NCBI GenBank assembly: GCA_037892935.1
Contig: JAYXKI010000002.1
Span: 2,852,001 to 2,916,000 of the forward strand
Direction: 5' to 3'
DNA length: 64,000 nt
DNA from: Phlebopus portentosus
Lineage: Eukaryota > Basidiomycota > Agaricomycetes > Boletales > Boletinellaceae
The notes under the pieces were generated by a model that had not been told where the DNA came from, did not search any database, and saw only the letters and a list, made by a program, of their open reading frames with translations. This document shows, piece by piece, positions 20,460-29,169 of the stretch; the first letter of the stretch is position 1, and each line of letters begins with the position of its first letter. The position numbers and the translations under genes were made by a program.

Positions 20460-21186
20460 TCACCGTCCACTGAGTTCTTCCAGCTCAGTGGGCACCGCTC
20501 GTACATCGACCGTCATCCTCTTCGAAGGAGGATTCCTTTGCTTGACCAAGTTCTTCGAGGAGCGCTTTTCTGTCTGCTGGGACAAAGGCTGCGATGATGG
20601 CACGTATCGCTTCACGGCCTCGCGGGCATTCCCTGATATAGTGGCCCACCTGACCACACTTGTAACAAGCACGTGTACGACGCGCCTGGTTCATCATCAC
20701 ATCCATGGGTTGTCCTAAGCCTCCATACGTTACTCCCGTTGCATCACGACAATCTTGGGCGGGGGATGAAAGGACGGGCTGCTTGTTGAGGCGGCATAAA
20801 ACGTCTTAGTGGTGGTACTGGAGCTGGTTTCATCGCTGTCGAACTAATTGTCTTTCTCCGACGTTCAGCCATCAGGTCCCTGATTTGGCACTCAACCCTG
20901 TCGACCTTGACGGCAGCCTTCTTGAATTCTTCGTATGACGTTGGTTCATTAGGCAATCTCATGACGCCTTCGACAACCTTGGGGTTTAGTGCCCTCTTCA
21001 GGCGACTCATTAACCATTCGTCATGTGCTTCCGTCGCTAGACCAGCGTCCACTCGACAGATGTCGAACTTGTTGAAGAACTCATCGGCGTTGAGGTCTCC
21101 TTGGTACATCGCATCTAGTCGTTCAAAGGCCTTTTGGGATCTGGCAGGGTCATCGAACGAAGTGTCCAGCTTCTTTAAGAAGGCGT
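20434..21186 (-). pseudogene. Element D gag, 3' part
   Basis: Encodes the second half of gag with the zinc knuckle CYKCGQVGHYIREC and the GGGTTTT heptamer (20,453-20,459). Frame breaks occur near 20,480 and 20,740. The 5' part lies at 33,184-33,887, beyond the inserted element E; the two join at the codons for DAFLKK / AWDAF once E and one GCGT copy are removed. Confidence 0.9.
21183..21186. repeat. Target-site duplication of element E, left copy
   Basis: GCGT, repeated at 33,184-33,187. The uninterrupted site in element G (39,269-39,276) shows a single GCGT, which confirms a 4-bp duplication. Confidence 0.93.
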
Positions 21187-22445
21187 TGAAACTCCTGTGG
21201 ACGTTCTGATGCCGGACAGGGAGTGTATAGTTCGAGGGGCTGCCCTAGAATACCTTCAAACGGTCAGCAGAGAATTACACCCGAGCTAAGGGCACGAAGG
21301 AGTGGAGGGAAATAGGGATAGACAATGGAAGGGCTTGGTGAGAACCGGGGATATGAGGGAAGCGCTCGAGGAGGAATTCCGAGGGTAGAACTTCTTCCGA
21401 GATCGACGGTGGCGGTGCAAAGGCTAAATCGACTCTCCGGCTCAGCTGCGAGCTCTGGACTAAAGCCGACTAACCCAAGGCACAAGAACTAAACTAACTA
21501 TGCTACGCTAGTCGAACCACCAACCCGAACGTGACTAATCGACTGTGCTAACACACTGGTAAGCGACTGCAGTCGATCTCACTCGTAGTCTTAAGTGTCG
21601 GAACGCGGCGTAACGGTTCGAAACGCGATACGATGGACGAAGGACAATAGCTAAGTGTGTCGTAATGTGATGCGAGGGATCGCACAACGATGACGGAAGG
21701 GGACTGAGAGCGAAGGATATGTGTGGGACGATGAAACCGACCGCTGATCGAAACGATGCGGAATAGCACCGGGCTGGTCTTGAGGAAGCGGAAAGTGGAA
21801 AGTCAAGAGGAAAGGGGTGATATGGTGTCCTTTCCCGACGACAATGGAGAGGAAAAGGTGTTGCGAGACCAAATACGAGCGGCACGCAGAGTAACTGGGT
21901 TACGAGCGAAACCGGGCGAAACGGATCGAAACACGTGAGGGGGTCTTGTTTCGGGTGAGAGAAGATAGAGAAGCCTTTATACGATGACGGCGAACTATAC
22001 GAACGCACGAACGGCTCTACTGCGAAGAGAGATCACCGATCGACTGTACAGAACACGAAATGTCGTATATTAGACTATAGAGACGAGAGAGTCCACTACG
22101 AACAAGTAGACTAGAGGTCGAGAGGCTTTGAGACGATGTGAGAACTGCAAGCTAAGCTCCCACTCAGCTCCGACTAAGCTGTCCCTCTACTACGAGAGTC
22201 GTGCTATATTTATACTAAACGTCCAAGACTGAGCCTCCCAGCGGTCAGAGAACCTACGTCATAAAGAAAAGGGAACGCATATCGCTATCTACAAAGGAGA
22301 GGAGCGCATAGGAATGGTTTAAGGGACACATAGGTCAAAAGAAACAATACTAAGCATGTCTGGAACGAGAGCATAATGGATTAAAGGGGACGCATATAGA
22401 AAGGTCAGAAAATGTGCGGAACCTTCGGAACCGGGTCTCTTTGAG

Positions 22446-22481
22446 CGGAACGAAGCGGAACTCGAGGAAACGACTCGGAAG
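22446..22481 (+). promoter_or_regulatory. 10-bp phased array of CGGAAC-like motifs in the LTR
   Basis: CGGAAC starts at 22,446 and 22,456, GGAAAC at 22,466, CGGAAG at 22,476, each exactly 10 bp apart, with a further CGGAAC 20 bp upstream at 22,426. CGG triplets are the typical contact of Zn2Cys6 proteins; binding here is inferred only. Confidence 0.6.
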
Positions 22482-22711
22482 GGCTCTGGCTAGCCTGACA
22501 AAGTAAGTCTGCGATGTTTAACAAAGGAGAGGGACTGAGGACGAGGTTGCAGGGTCAAATCTCTTTGTCTGGAATGCGGATCCGAGGTCCGGAGACTTGT
22601 GATCGACGCGTGCAAACTCGATGCCGTGATTCTCCCGTCTTGATGGCCGATCAAAGAACGGTGCACGTGCCATCTGGACTATGGCGTTCTTGCTAAGTTC
22701 ACTCGTTCGAG

Positions 22712-22767
22712 CGAAACCAGTCGAAACCGAGCGAAACCAGTCGGAACACCGCGGAACTGGTCGTAAC
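22712..22767 (+). promoter_or_regulatory. Six-unit 10-bp phased CGRAAC array in the LTR
   Basis: CGAAAC at 22,712, 22,722 and 22,732, CGGAAC at 22,742 and 22,752, CGTAAC at 22,762: six motifs spaced exactly 10 bp, with 4-nt spacers. Present at the same place in the other LTRs (33,091-33,146; 41,675-41,730; 51,997-52,052). It lies about 170 bp upstream of the accessory gene start. Confidence 0.65.
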
Positions 22768-22932
22768 GACTCCGTACGTTCCTAAGCTTCAGACTTACTC
22801 TTCATCTCCCGGGTTCATGAAATAGTGACCGTCCGCGGTCACTCCCATCTCAATCCGACGCGTGGGAGTTTCGAAGCATAACGCGTCGCGTCCAAATTTT
22901 CTTCCGCTGTCAACTCTTTTTCATTCTCCAAC

Positions 22933-25274
22933 ATGTTTACTTTCGAAGAAATCGTCGCGCTTTTGGGACCCATCAACTCCGATGACGACTGGAAGGCGGC
23001 GGTCGCGAAATTCGAGGCAGACGTCGCCTTGGCCAGGTCGGCAATGGATGAACTAGACCATGGCGTCACGACGGTAATTCTGCCGGATAAGACAAAACCG
23101 GTCGAATGGATCGCGCCTACAGGTTCGATGACGGTTCGGTGGTTGACGAATCCGGTGATGGAATCTTTGATGGATGGGTGGAAGGCAACCACGGTGCGTA
23201 AACCGCGCACTCTAATCAAGAATTTTTGTTAACGAAATTCGACAGGCACGGAAGGAAGCATTGGAGCAAGTCCGTCCCAAAGGAACGAAAGAAGTCTGGT
23301 CGGAGACGGCGTACTCCAACTACTGCGACACGGACGCTCTCCTACGGACGCTGTACTACGATCGACGGGAATTTTACGCCAGGATGGAGACCAAACGACG
23401 AGCTTTCTTCCGCAGACGCAGGGTTCCATTCCATCCTGCCTCGTTCGATTCGACTCGTGGGTTCTTCTTGGGCGAATCGTTCCCTCCAATGTTCCCGAAA
23501 CCGCGCCCTGACATCGAAAAGGCTCTTGAGAACGTGAGAATGGAGAGCTCCAAGTTCCAACAAACGGCGAGGTTCACCGGCAACACGGACTACACGCGAG
23601 ACGAAGCTGTCCGGAGTCACGTAGGTACTTCTTCTTGTCTATCATCTCCATCTAATCCTTCCTACAGCAAGCGTTCGAATATTGGGAGGATATCGAGCAA
23701 CGACACCTTCGTGCAGGGCACATCCTTCGCATCGACAGGGTGAAATTGAGAACGGTCCGGCTCCTCTGGGAATACTACGGCTATTCCATCCTTCGTCGTC
23801 GGCTCTATCAACTCGTTCGTGCTCAGGAATCCGAAACGCAACAACAACAGCAGCAACAACAACGATCCCAACAAGTGCTGTCTGAACCTTTCTCTCAACC
23901 GCAACAACAACAGCAGCAACAACCAATGCTGCCAGAACCATTTCCTCCGCAACAACAACAGCAGCAACAACCAATGCTGCCTGAACCATTTCCTCCGCAA
24001 CAACAACAACAGCAGCAACATCAAATGCTGCCTCAGGACGTCGATAGTCCAATGGAGGTTGATTCCGCTCCTCTCCAGGTCGAAACTGGCGAAACGATTG
24101 AGGACGGAGAGGTCGCGGAACCGGTCGAAACGCTCGTAACCGGAGCGGAACGTTTGAAGGGGCTAGCCGTTCTACACCCTTAACCTCACTCGAACCTACA
24201 ATGCTCGAGATTGAGCTTCGCGAGAGTGAAAGACGTGAAGAAGAGGAACGCGCTGCTCAACGCGCCGAAATCTCCCGGATGGCTGCCGAAATCGAGGCCA
24301 ACATGCGACGACGGCTGGATGCAGGGACTCGCCGCGTTCGTGGTGTTCGGCAAGTGGTGGACTCGGACGAGGAGACTCCTGCGATTCAGGAAAGTCCTGA
24401 GAGTCCTCCTCCTGGTCATCGGGGAGAAGACTCCGTTGTCATGAGTCCAGGCGACGGAGGAATGGATATCGGTGATGTGGGAATGGAGGCGAATGAGCCG
24501 TTTGAGGCGGACGCAAGCCTTGAAGAGATTCAGGTTCTCAATACCGCGAGCAACAACAACAACAGCAACAACAACAACAACAATAGCGGTACTGCTGCTG
24601 TTCCACGCGAAACTGTCGAAACGCAAGCGAGACGCGTTTCTCCGGCACGACGAGCGTCGTCTCAACCTGAGGCTGGTCCTTCTAGGATTCCGGCTAATGG
24701 TGGAGGTTCTGGAGGTGACGACAACGATAATGACGACGACGACGACGACGACGACGACGATGGTGACGAACGATTGGGCGATGGGCGCGTTCGTCATCGG
24801 GTTCCGTGCGACCAGTGCCAGAAGCGTGGCCGTGATTGCGTGGGTCTTCCGCAGAGGACCTGCGCTCCGTGCTTGAAGCAGGCGAAGGGCTGTAGTCTAG
24901 CCACGAAGGGCAGGGCTGTAGCCGCGAAGCGTAAGGCAGCTCGGGAGGCGCGCGATCGGGAAGCAAAACGCCGGAAAGTCGCGGCTCTGGCGGCCAGATC
25001 GGTGGGTGGTCGCGTCGAGCATGAAGCTCTGCAGCGGGAGGTCGGGGAATCCGAGCTGCAGTTCGTGCTGGCGCGGATGGATCACCGGGACAAGGTCCTG
25101 TCCCGGATGCTGAACGAATTCAGCGTCCTCGTAGCGCAGGCGCACGCGGATCGTCGTCTGCTGCTCGAGTTGGCTGGGGTGAAGACGGGGGAAGGTGAAG
25201 ACGAGGAAGAGGAAGATAGAGGGGAAGTGGAGAGGGTTCGTCAGTCGAAGGGGAAAGGTAGGGCTCGGGAATAG
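22933..25274 (+). pseudogene. Element E accessory gene: poly-Q, acidic, Zn2Cys6-cluster protein (1-bp frameshift)
   Basis: Antisense to gag-pol. Exons 22,933-23,193, 23,246-23,620 and 23,668-25,274; the introns are 52 and 47 nt with GTGCGT...CAG and GTAGGT...CAG. Product would be about 730-770 residues: a basic N-terminal region without recognised domain, a poly-Gln region built on a 48-bp repeat (23,838-24,030), an acidic Ser/Asn region, a poly-Asp run, then CDQCQKRGRDC and CAPCLKQAKGC, giving C-X2-C-X6-C-X7-C-X2-C-X6-C (from 24,807), the fungal Gal4-type Zn2Cys6 spacing, followed by a basic stretch and a coiled-coil-like end. Relative to F one G is missing near 24,155, which shifts the frame. 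The role is unknown; DNA binding is inferred. Confidence 0.75.
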
Positions 25275-25719
25275 AGTATAATCATCGCGTATGCTCTATG
25301 TCCTGGTCGGACTTTTGTAAAATAGAAAAAGAAAAGGACAAAAGAAAAAGAAAAATAACTTGTACTGTACATAGTTGTTTTTATAGTTAATTTATACGAT
25401 TTTGTTTCGGTTTTTGTGAATTTTCGTGCGATCGAGCGAGACTGAGTGAAGGCTAGAAGAATAGATCAAAGAATTCAAGGAATAGGATGAAAGGAAACTG
25501 ATACGAAGTGAATTGAGGCGTTTCGCCGTCGTTCCGCTGTTTTGAACGGCGAAACCGTGCGGAACTGCGTATTAAGTAAAAGTACACGCGTCAGATCCTA
25601 TAGTGGATCACGCTAGCAGAGACGAAACTATAGAAGGAGAATTGGAAGATTAGAATTGATCAGAGGAGAGAGAGAGAATCGGAATTAAGTCAGGAGCATA
25701 TATGAAGGGAATGAATGAT
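25275..25719. other. Convergent 3' region between the accessory gene and pol of element E
   Basis: AT-rich, A-run containing sequence where two converging transcripts would end. GTTTCGCCGT (25,520-25,529) and ACGGCGAAAC (25,546-25,555) form perfect 10-bp inverted arms around a 16-nt loop. The right arm begins a CGAAAC-cgtg-CGGAAC pair at 10-bp spacing (25,550 and 25,560). No coding frame. Confidence 0.55.
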
Positions 25720-28700
25720 TTAATCGGAATTTTGGGACTCATCGTCAGGGAATTTCTCTGGCGAATCTTCTATTTCGGGTATGTCGTCATCTTCGTCCGA
25801 TCCAATGAGCTTGGTCACCGGAACGGTCAAATGCGATCGCGGGAAGTACGGAACCAGGCGAAACGCTGCTATTCGGAGTTTCGAAACCGCTCCATCAAGT
25901 TCGGCGACGATATACGAACCGCCTTGAGTGCGTCGAACTACCACGTAGGGGCCTAAATAGCGGGGTTTCGTTTTACGATTGAGTTCCATCTTGATACGCG
26001 TGTTTCGCAAGAGTACGAGGCTTCCTGGCTGAAAGTCGTAGTCCTTGATTCTATGCTTCTCCACCTCGGCGAACTGCTTCGCGTATGCATGCCTTGCACT
26101 CATGACGAGTTTCGCAACGCGATCCAACTCTTCTGGACGTTTCTGGAGTTGTTTCGCACGTATTACGATGAGTTCCGACGTCGTAACTGGCGAATCGAGC
26201 GGCGGTGCTAGGTATGTTGCTTCTGCGAGGTCGAAGGGCAAAACCGCTTCGACTCCATGGGCCATGTAATACGGGGACATTCCTGTTGCTCTGTTGATCG
26301 TGATTCTTTCTGCCCAAAATACCGAGTCAGCGTGATCACTCCAACGCTTGTCATTACCGTCTGCAGCTTTAATCAAGGCTTCCTGTACGTCGAAATGTCT
26401 GCGTTCGACTAATCCATTTGCGCGTGAGTTGTATGACGAAATCCGAATGTGGTTGATGTGATACCGCGTCTTCAAGTAATCTAGCGCGGCAACGAATGGT
26501 GTGCCGTTATCGGTAACGAGTTCGGGACATGCTCCATATCGACACAAAAGGTTCTGGAAGATAAACTGGCCTACGGTCTTACCAGTTTCTTCACGAAGAA
26601 GTCTAAATTCGGGATACGCGGTTAACGAACAACGCGCATGCACGATATACCGGAATCCACTCGATTTCGGCATGACCTTCGAGTCAATATGGATGCGTTG
26701 AAACAGAGGGGCTACCTCCGGTACGTTCGGTGGGATAAGAATATTCTTCGTCTGGCGTATCTGGCACTCATGACAGGTGCGCACGAAATACTTCACGTCC
26801 TGTCCTAAGGACGGCCACCAAAATCTCTCCAGCAGTCGCATTCGAGTGCAGAAAATTCCTTTGTGTCCTAGATCATCGTGAGCTTGCTTGACTAGGTCCC
26901 ATCTGCGTTTCGCTTCTATTACGACTTGGTGCCGGCCGTTCCGCGCTTTTCTCCACAGACGGCCTCCTTTCACGAAGAAGTCAGCTGCGTACCTGATTAG
27001 CTTCGCATAGCCACTATCGCTAAGATTGTCTGGGCGTGTGAGATGCGTGATTAGCTTCGTGACGTCATCTAAGCGGCTATCCTTCCTTCTCGCGGATTCC
27101 GTAGAAGGAAATAGGTCCTTGGTCGCTGTTTCGCTAGGTGTTCCGCCCTGTTGCGCTACTTGGTATGTCGAAACCGGCTCTTCTATCGCAAAACCGTACG
27201 TTTCGTCTACCCAGTCTTCGTACGTTTCATCCGGAGGGGGGTCTTCTTCAGCTGCTCTTCGTCTGGATAATCCATCGGTACATCGGAAATCGGCTGCTGG
27301 GATGTGTCTGAGCTTGAAACTGAAGAGAAGGATACCTGCGATCCATCTGTTAATGGTCGCATTGGGCTGCAGGTCGGGATTGTTGATCATCCCCTTGATG
27401 TATGCTGCGTCCATTTCGACTACTAGATTCCGGACTCCGATGAGATACAGTCGCATCGCGTGCAATGCTCGAAATAAGCCGTATAACTCGATTTTCGGCT
27501 GTGAATACAATGCCTGGGTCTGATTCCAGTTAATAGAGCCGAAACGATTGATCCTTCGCCTTCCATCCGAGTGCTCTTGTCCTAAATACCAACCAACTCC
27601 AATAATAGACGAGTCTACCGCCAATATTACTTCGTTGTCTGACGCGTAGTCGATTGCGCACAGCGCCGGGCAAATAATAACGGCTTGCTTTAGTTCGTCC
27701 ATTGCGTTCTGTTCTTCGTCTGTCCACGCGAAAATCTGGTTCTTCCTTGTCATGCGGTACAACGGGCGAGCGAGTTTCGAATAATCCCTGACGAAAATCC
27801 GAAGGACTCCTACCGTTCCCAGAAATCCTCTGACTTCGGTCAGCGTTCTACATGGCGGCCAATCTCGTATCTTCTGTACTTTCGAATCGTCTGGCTCGCG
27901 TCCCTGGTACGTCAACTTGTGTCCAACGAATACGGCTGACTCCACACACGGAACCAACTTCTTTCCTGAAAACGTTCCTCCTACGGCCTTCATTCGCTGC
28001 AAAATTCTGTTCACATCGCATATATGCTCATACACGAAACGACGAATCTCGGAGTTTCCCGGTATGGTCTCGTACGAACCGTCTGGTAGCTCGTATCGCG
28101 ATTTCGGACCTAAACCGGGCGCATCATCTGCGAAAGGGTTCGTAACGTGCGGAATCTCGTCCTGAAGGATAAAGGCCACATCGTTATGCATAATCTGCAA
28201 GGAATTGGTGTATCCCATTGGTAGAACCGTCATTCGAAATGTTCCCAAGGGTGTCTGAAACGTAGTAAGATCTCGAGATTGTTCGTCTAGCTTTCTTTGG
28301 TCGAATGCCACGAATAAATCCAACTCCGTGTAACAAGCTCGTCCACCACTGCTCTCCGCAATCGTTTCGACGTTCGGTGGTACTGCCGAGTCCTTGACCG
28401 TAACCGCATTAAGATCCTGCAAGTCGATAATGGATCGTAACGTTTCCTTGTCTTTCTTTACCAAGCAAAACCATCTAGATCGATACGACGAATTCGACGG
28501 TTCAATAACCCCGTTGCGAATCTTCTCTCGAATAAGTTCGAGGGCCTTGTCATGAATTCCCGGGGGAATCGGAATGCTCTTGTGCTGCCACGGTATATGC
28601 GGTATCGTGGGAATGCGTATCGGGTCGAAATACGTCGGATCGAGTGTTCCGCGTTCGGATTCGGTCCATGCTAATGCTTCTTCCTGCAACATAATTAGAT

Positions 28701-29169
28701 TCTTCACTAACAACCTCTCCGCCGGCCACAGAAAGGTATTCTCGTCGATCTTCAGCGCTTCCATCCTTTCGGCGGTTACACGACCCGTGGGTTCGAACGG
28801 TTTCGGTACAACTGGCATCTCGGGCATCCCTCTCAATGGATCCGGATGCTGCCTTCGAACAATCCTGTACTCTTCTGGAAGGACTCCCGGGATCGGCCTG
28901 ACTTTCTGCGCTACTCGTTTGTAAGCCATTACTGCCGCGTCTTCTTCTTCTGGGGTTTCTAAAACACATGAACGATATGACCGTTCTTCTTTGTCAGTAG
29001 TATAGCAATTTTTGTTTAATAAATAAGGCAATCGTTGGTTGAAAAGAGATGGGATCATGTGTGAGATAAATTCGAAATCATAAGAAAATACCTGAACCGG
29101 CAATTGGTTACTACCATTCTCGTCTCGCCGATTTCTCTCAATCAGTTCCTCGACGCTTGCGGAAAACCC
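25720..29169 (-). CDS. Element E Pol: reverse transcriptase, RNase H, integrase
   Basis: Open for 1,149 residues from the frameshift heptamer; no usable ATG, so a Gag-Pol fusion is likely. RT is recognisable (YTELDLFVAFDQ, FQTPLGTFRMTVLPMGYTNS), but the catalytic box reads FADD at about residue 346 instead of YXDD. RNase H follows (ILAVDSSIIGVGWYLGQE, VEMDAAYIKG). Integrase has the HHCC module (HDDLGHKG...CHECQIRQ, near 765) and DDE residues (HIDSKV, VTDNGTPF near 887, GLVERRHF near 921). The end is acidic (DEDDDIPEIEDSPE), with no chromodomain. Intact, in contrast to the copy in F. Confidence 0.92.
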   Translation of the reverse strand, partial: GFSASVEELIERNRRDENGSNQLPVQVFSYDFEFISHMIPSLFNQRLPYLLNKNCYTTDKEERSYRSCVLETPEEEDAAVMAYKRVAQKVRPIPGVLPEEYRIVRRQHPDPLRGMPEMPVVPKPFEPTGRVTAERMEALKIDENTFLWPAERLLVKNLIMLQEEALAWTESERGTLDPTYFDPIRIPTIPHIPWQHKSIPIPPGIHDKALELIREKIRNGVIEPSNSSYRSRWFCLVKKDKETLRSIIDLQDLNAVTVKDSAVPPNVETIAESSGGRACYTELDLFVAFDQRKLDEQSRDLTTFQTPLGTFRMTVLPMGYTNSLQIMHNDVAFILQDEIPHVTNPFADDAPGLGPKSRYELPDGSYETIPGNSEIRRFVYEHICDVNRILQRMKAVGGTFSGKKLVPCVESAVFVGHKLTYQGREPDDSKVQKIRDWPPCRTLTEVRGFLGTVGVLRIFVRDYSKLARPLYRMTRKNQIFAWTDEEQNAMDELKQAVIICPALCAIDYASDNEVILAVDSSIIGVGWYLGQEHSDGRRRINRFGSINWNQTQALYSQPKIELYGLFRALHAMRLYLIGVRNLVVEMDAAYIKGMINNPDLQPNATINRWIAGILLFSFKLRHIPAADFRCTDGLSRRRAAEEDPPPDETYEDWVDETYGFAIEEPVSTYQVAQQGGTPSETATKDLFPSTESARRKDSRLDDVTKLITHLTRPDNLSDSGYAKLIRYAADFFVKGGRLWRKARNGRHQVVIEAKRRWDLVKQAHDDLGHKGIFCTRMRLLERFWWPSLGQDVKYFVRTCHECQIRQTKNILIPPNVPEVAPLFQRIHIDSKVMPKSSGFRYIVHARCSLTAYPEFRLLREETGKTVGQFIFQNLLCRYGACPELVTDNGTPFVAALDYLKTRYHINHIRISSYNSRANGLVERRHFDVQEALIKAADGNDKRWSDHADSVFWAERITINRATGMSPYYMAHGVEAVLPFDLAEATYLAPPLDSPVTTSELIVIRAKQLQKRPEELDRVAKLVMSARHAYAKQFAEVEKHRIKDYDFQPGSLVLLRNTRIKMELNRKTKPRYLGPYVVVRRTQGGSYIVAELDGAVSKLRIAAFRLVPYFPRSHLTVPVTKLIGSDEDDDIPEIEDSPEKFPDDESQNSD

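Larger units (their letters stand above)
21187..22804 (-). repeat. Element E left (3') LTR, 1,618 bp
   Basis: TGAAACTCC...CTTCA. It is about 89 bp longer than its partner because 21,651-21,745 (95 bp) replaces 7 bp (CGTTTCC) present in the other three family 2 LTRs. Contains CGRAAC arrays at 21,599, 21,907, 22,446 and 22,712. Confidence 0.93.

Noticed and set aside
21535..22008. A 157-codon open frame inside the LTR of element E, similar in the other LTRs
   Set aside because: It has no ATG at its start, no recognisable domain, and its similarity among LTRs follows from the LTRs being copies.
23838..24765. Simple repeats (CAA/CAG runs and GAC run) taken as possible CRISPR-like or satellite arrays
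   Set aside because: They are in-frame poly-Q and poly-D coding tracts of the accessory gene; there are no spacers, and the genome is eukaryotic.
28962..29091. A GT...AG intron candidate between gag and RT of element E (GTATTT...TTTTAG)
   Set aside because: Removing it puts neither the gag frame nor the pol frame into register with RT, while the unspliced frame is open through it and conserved in F.
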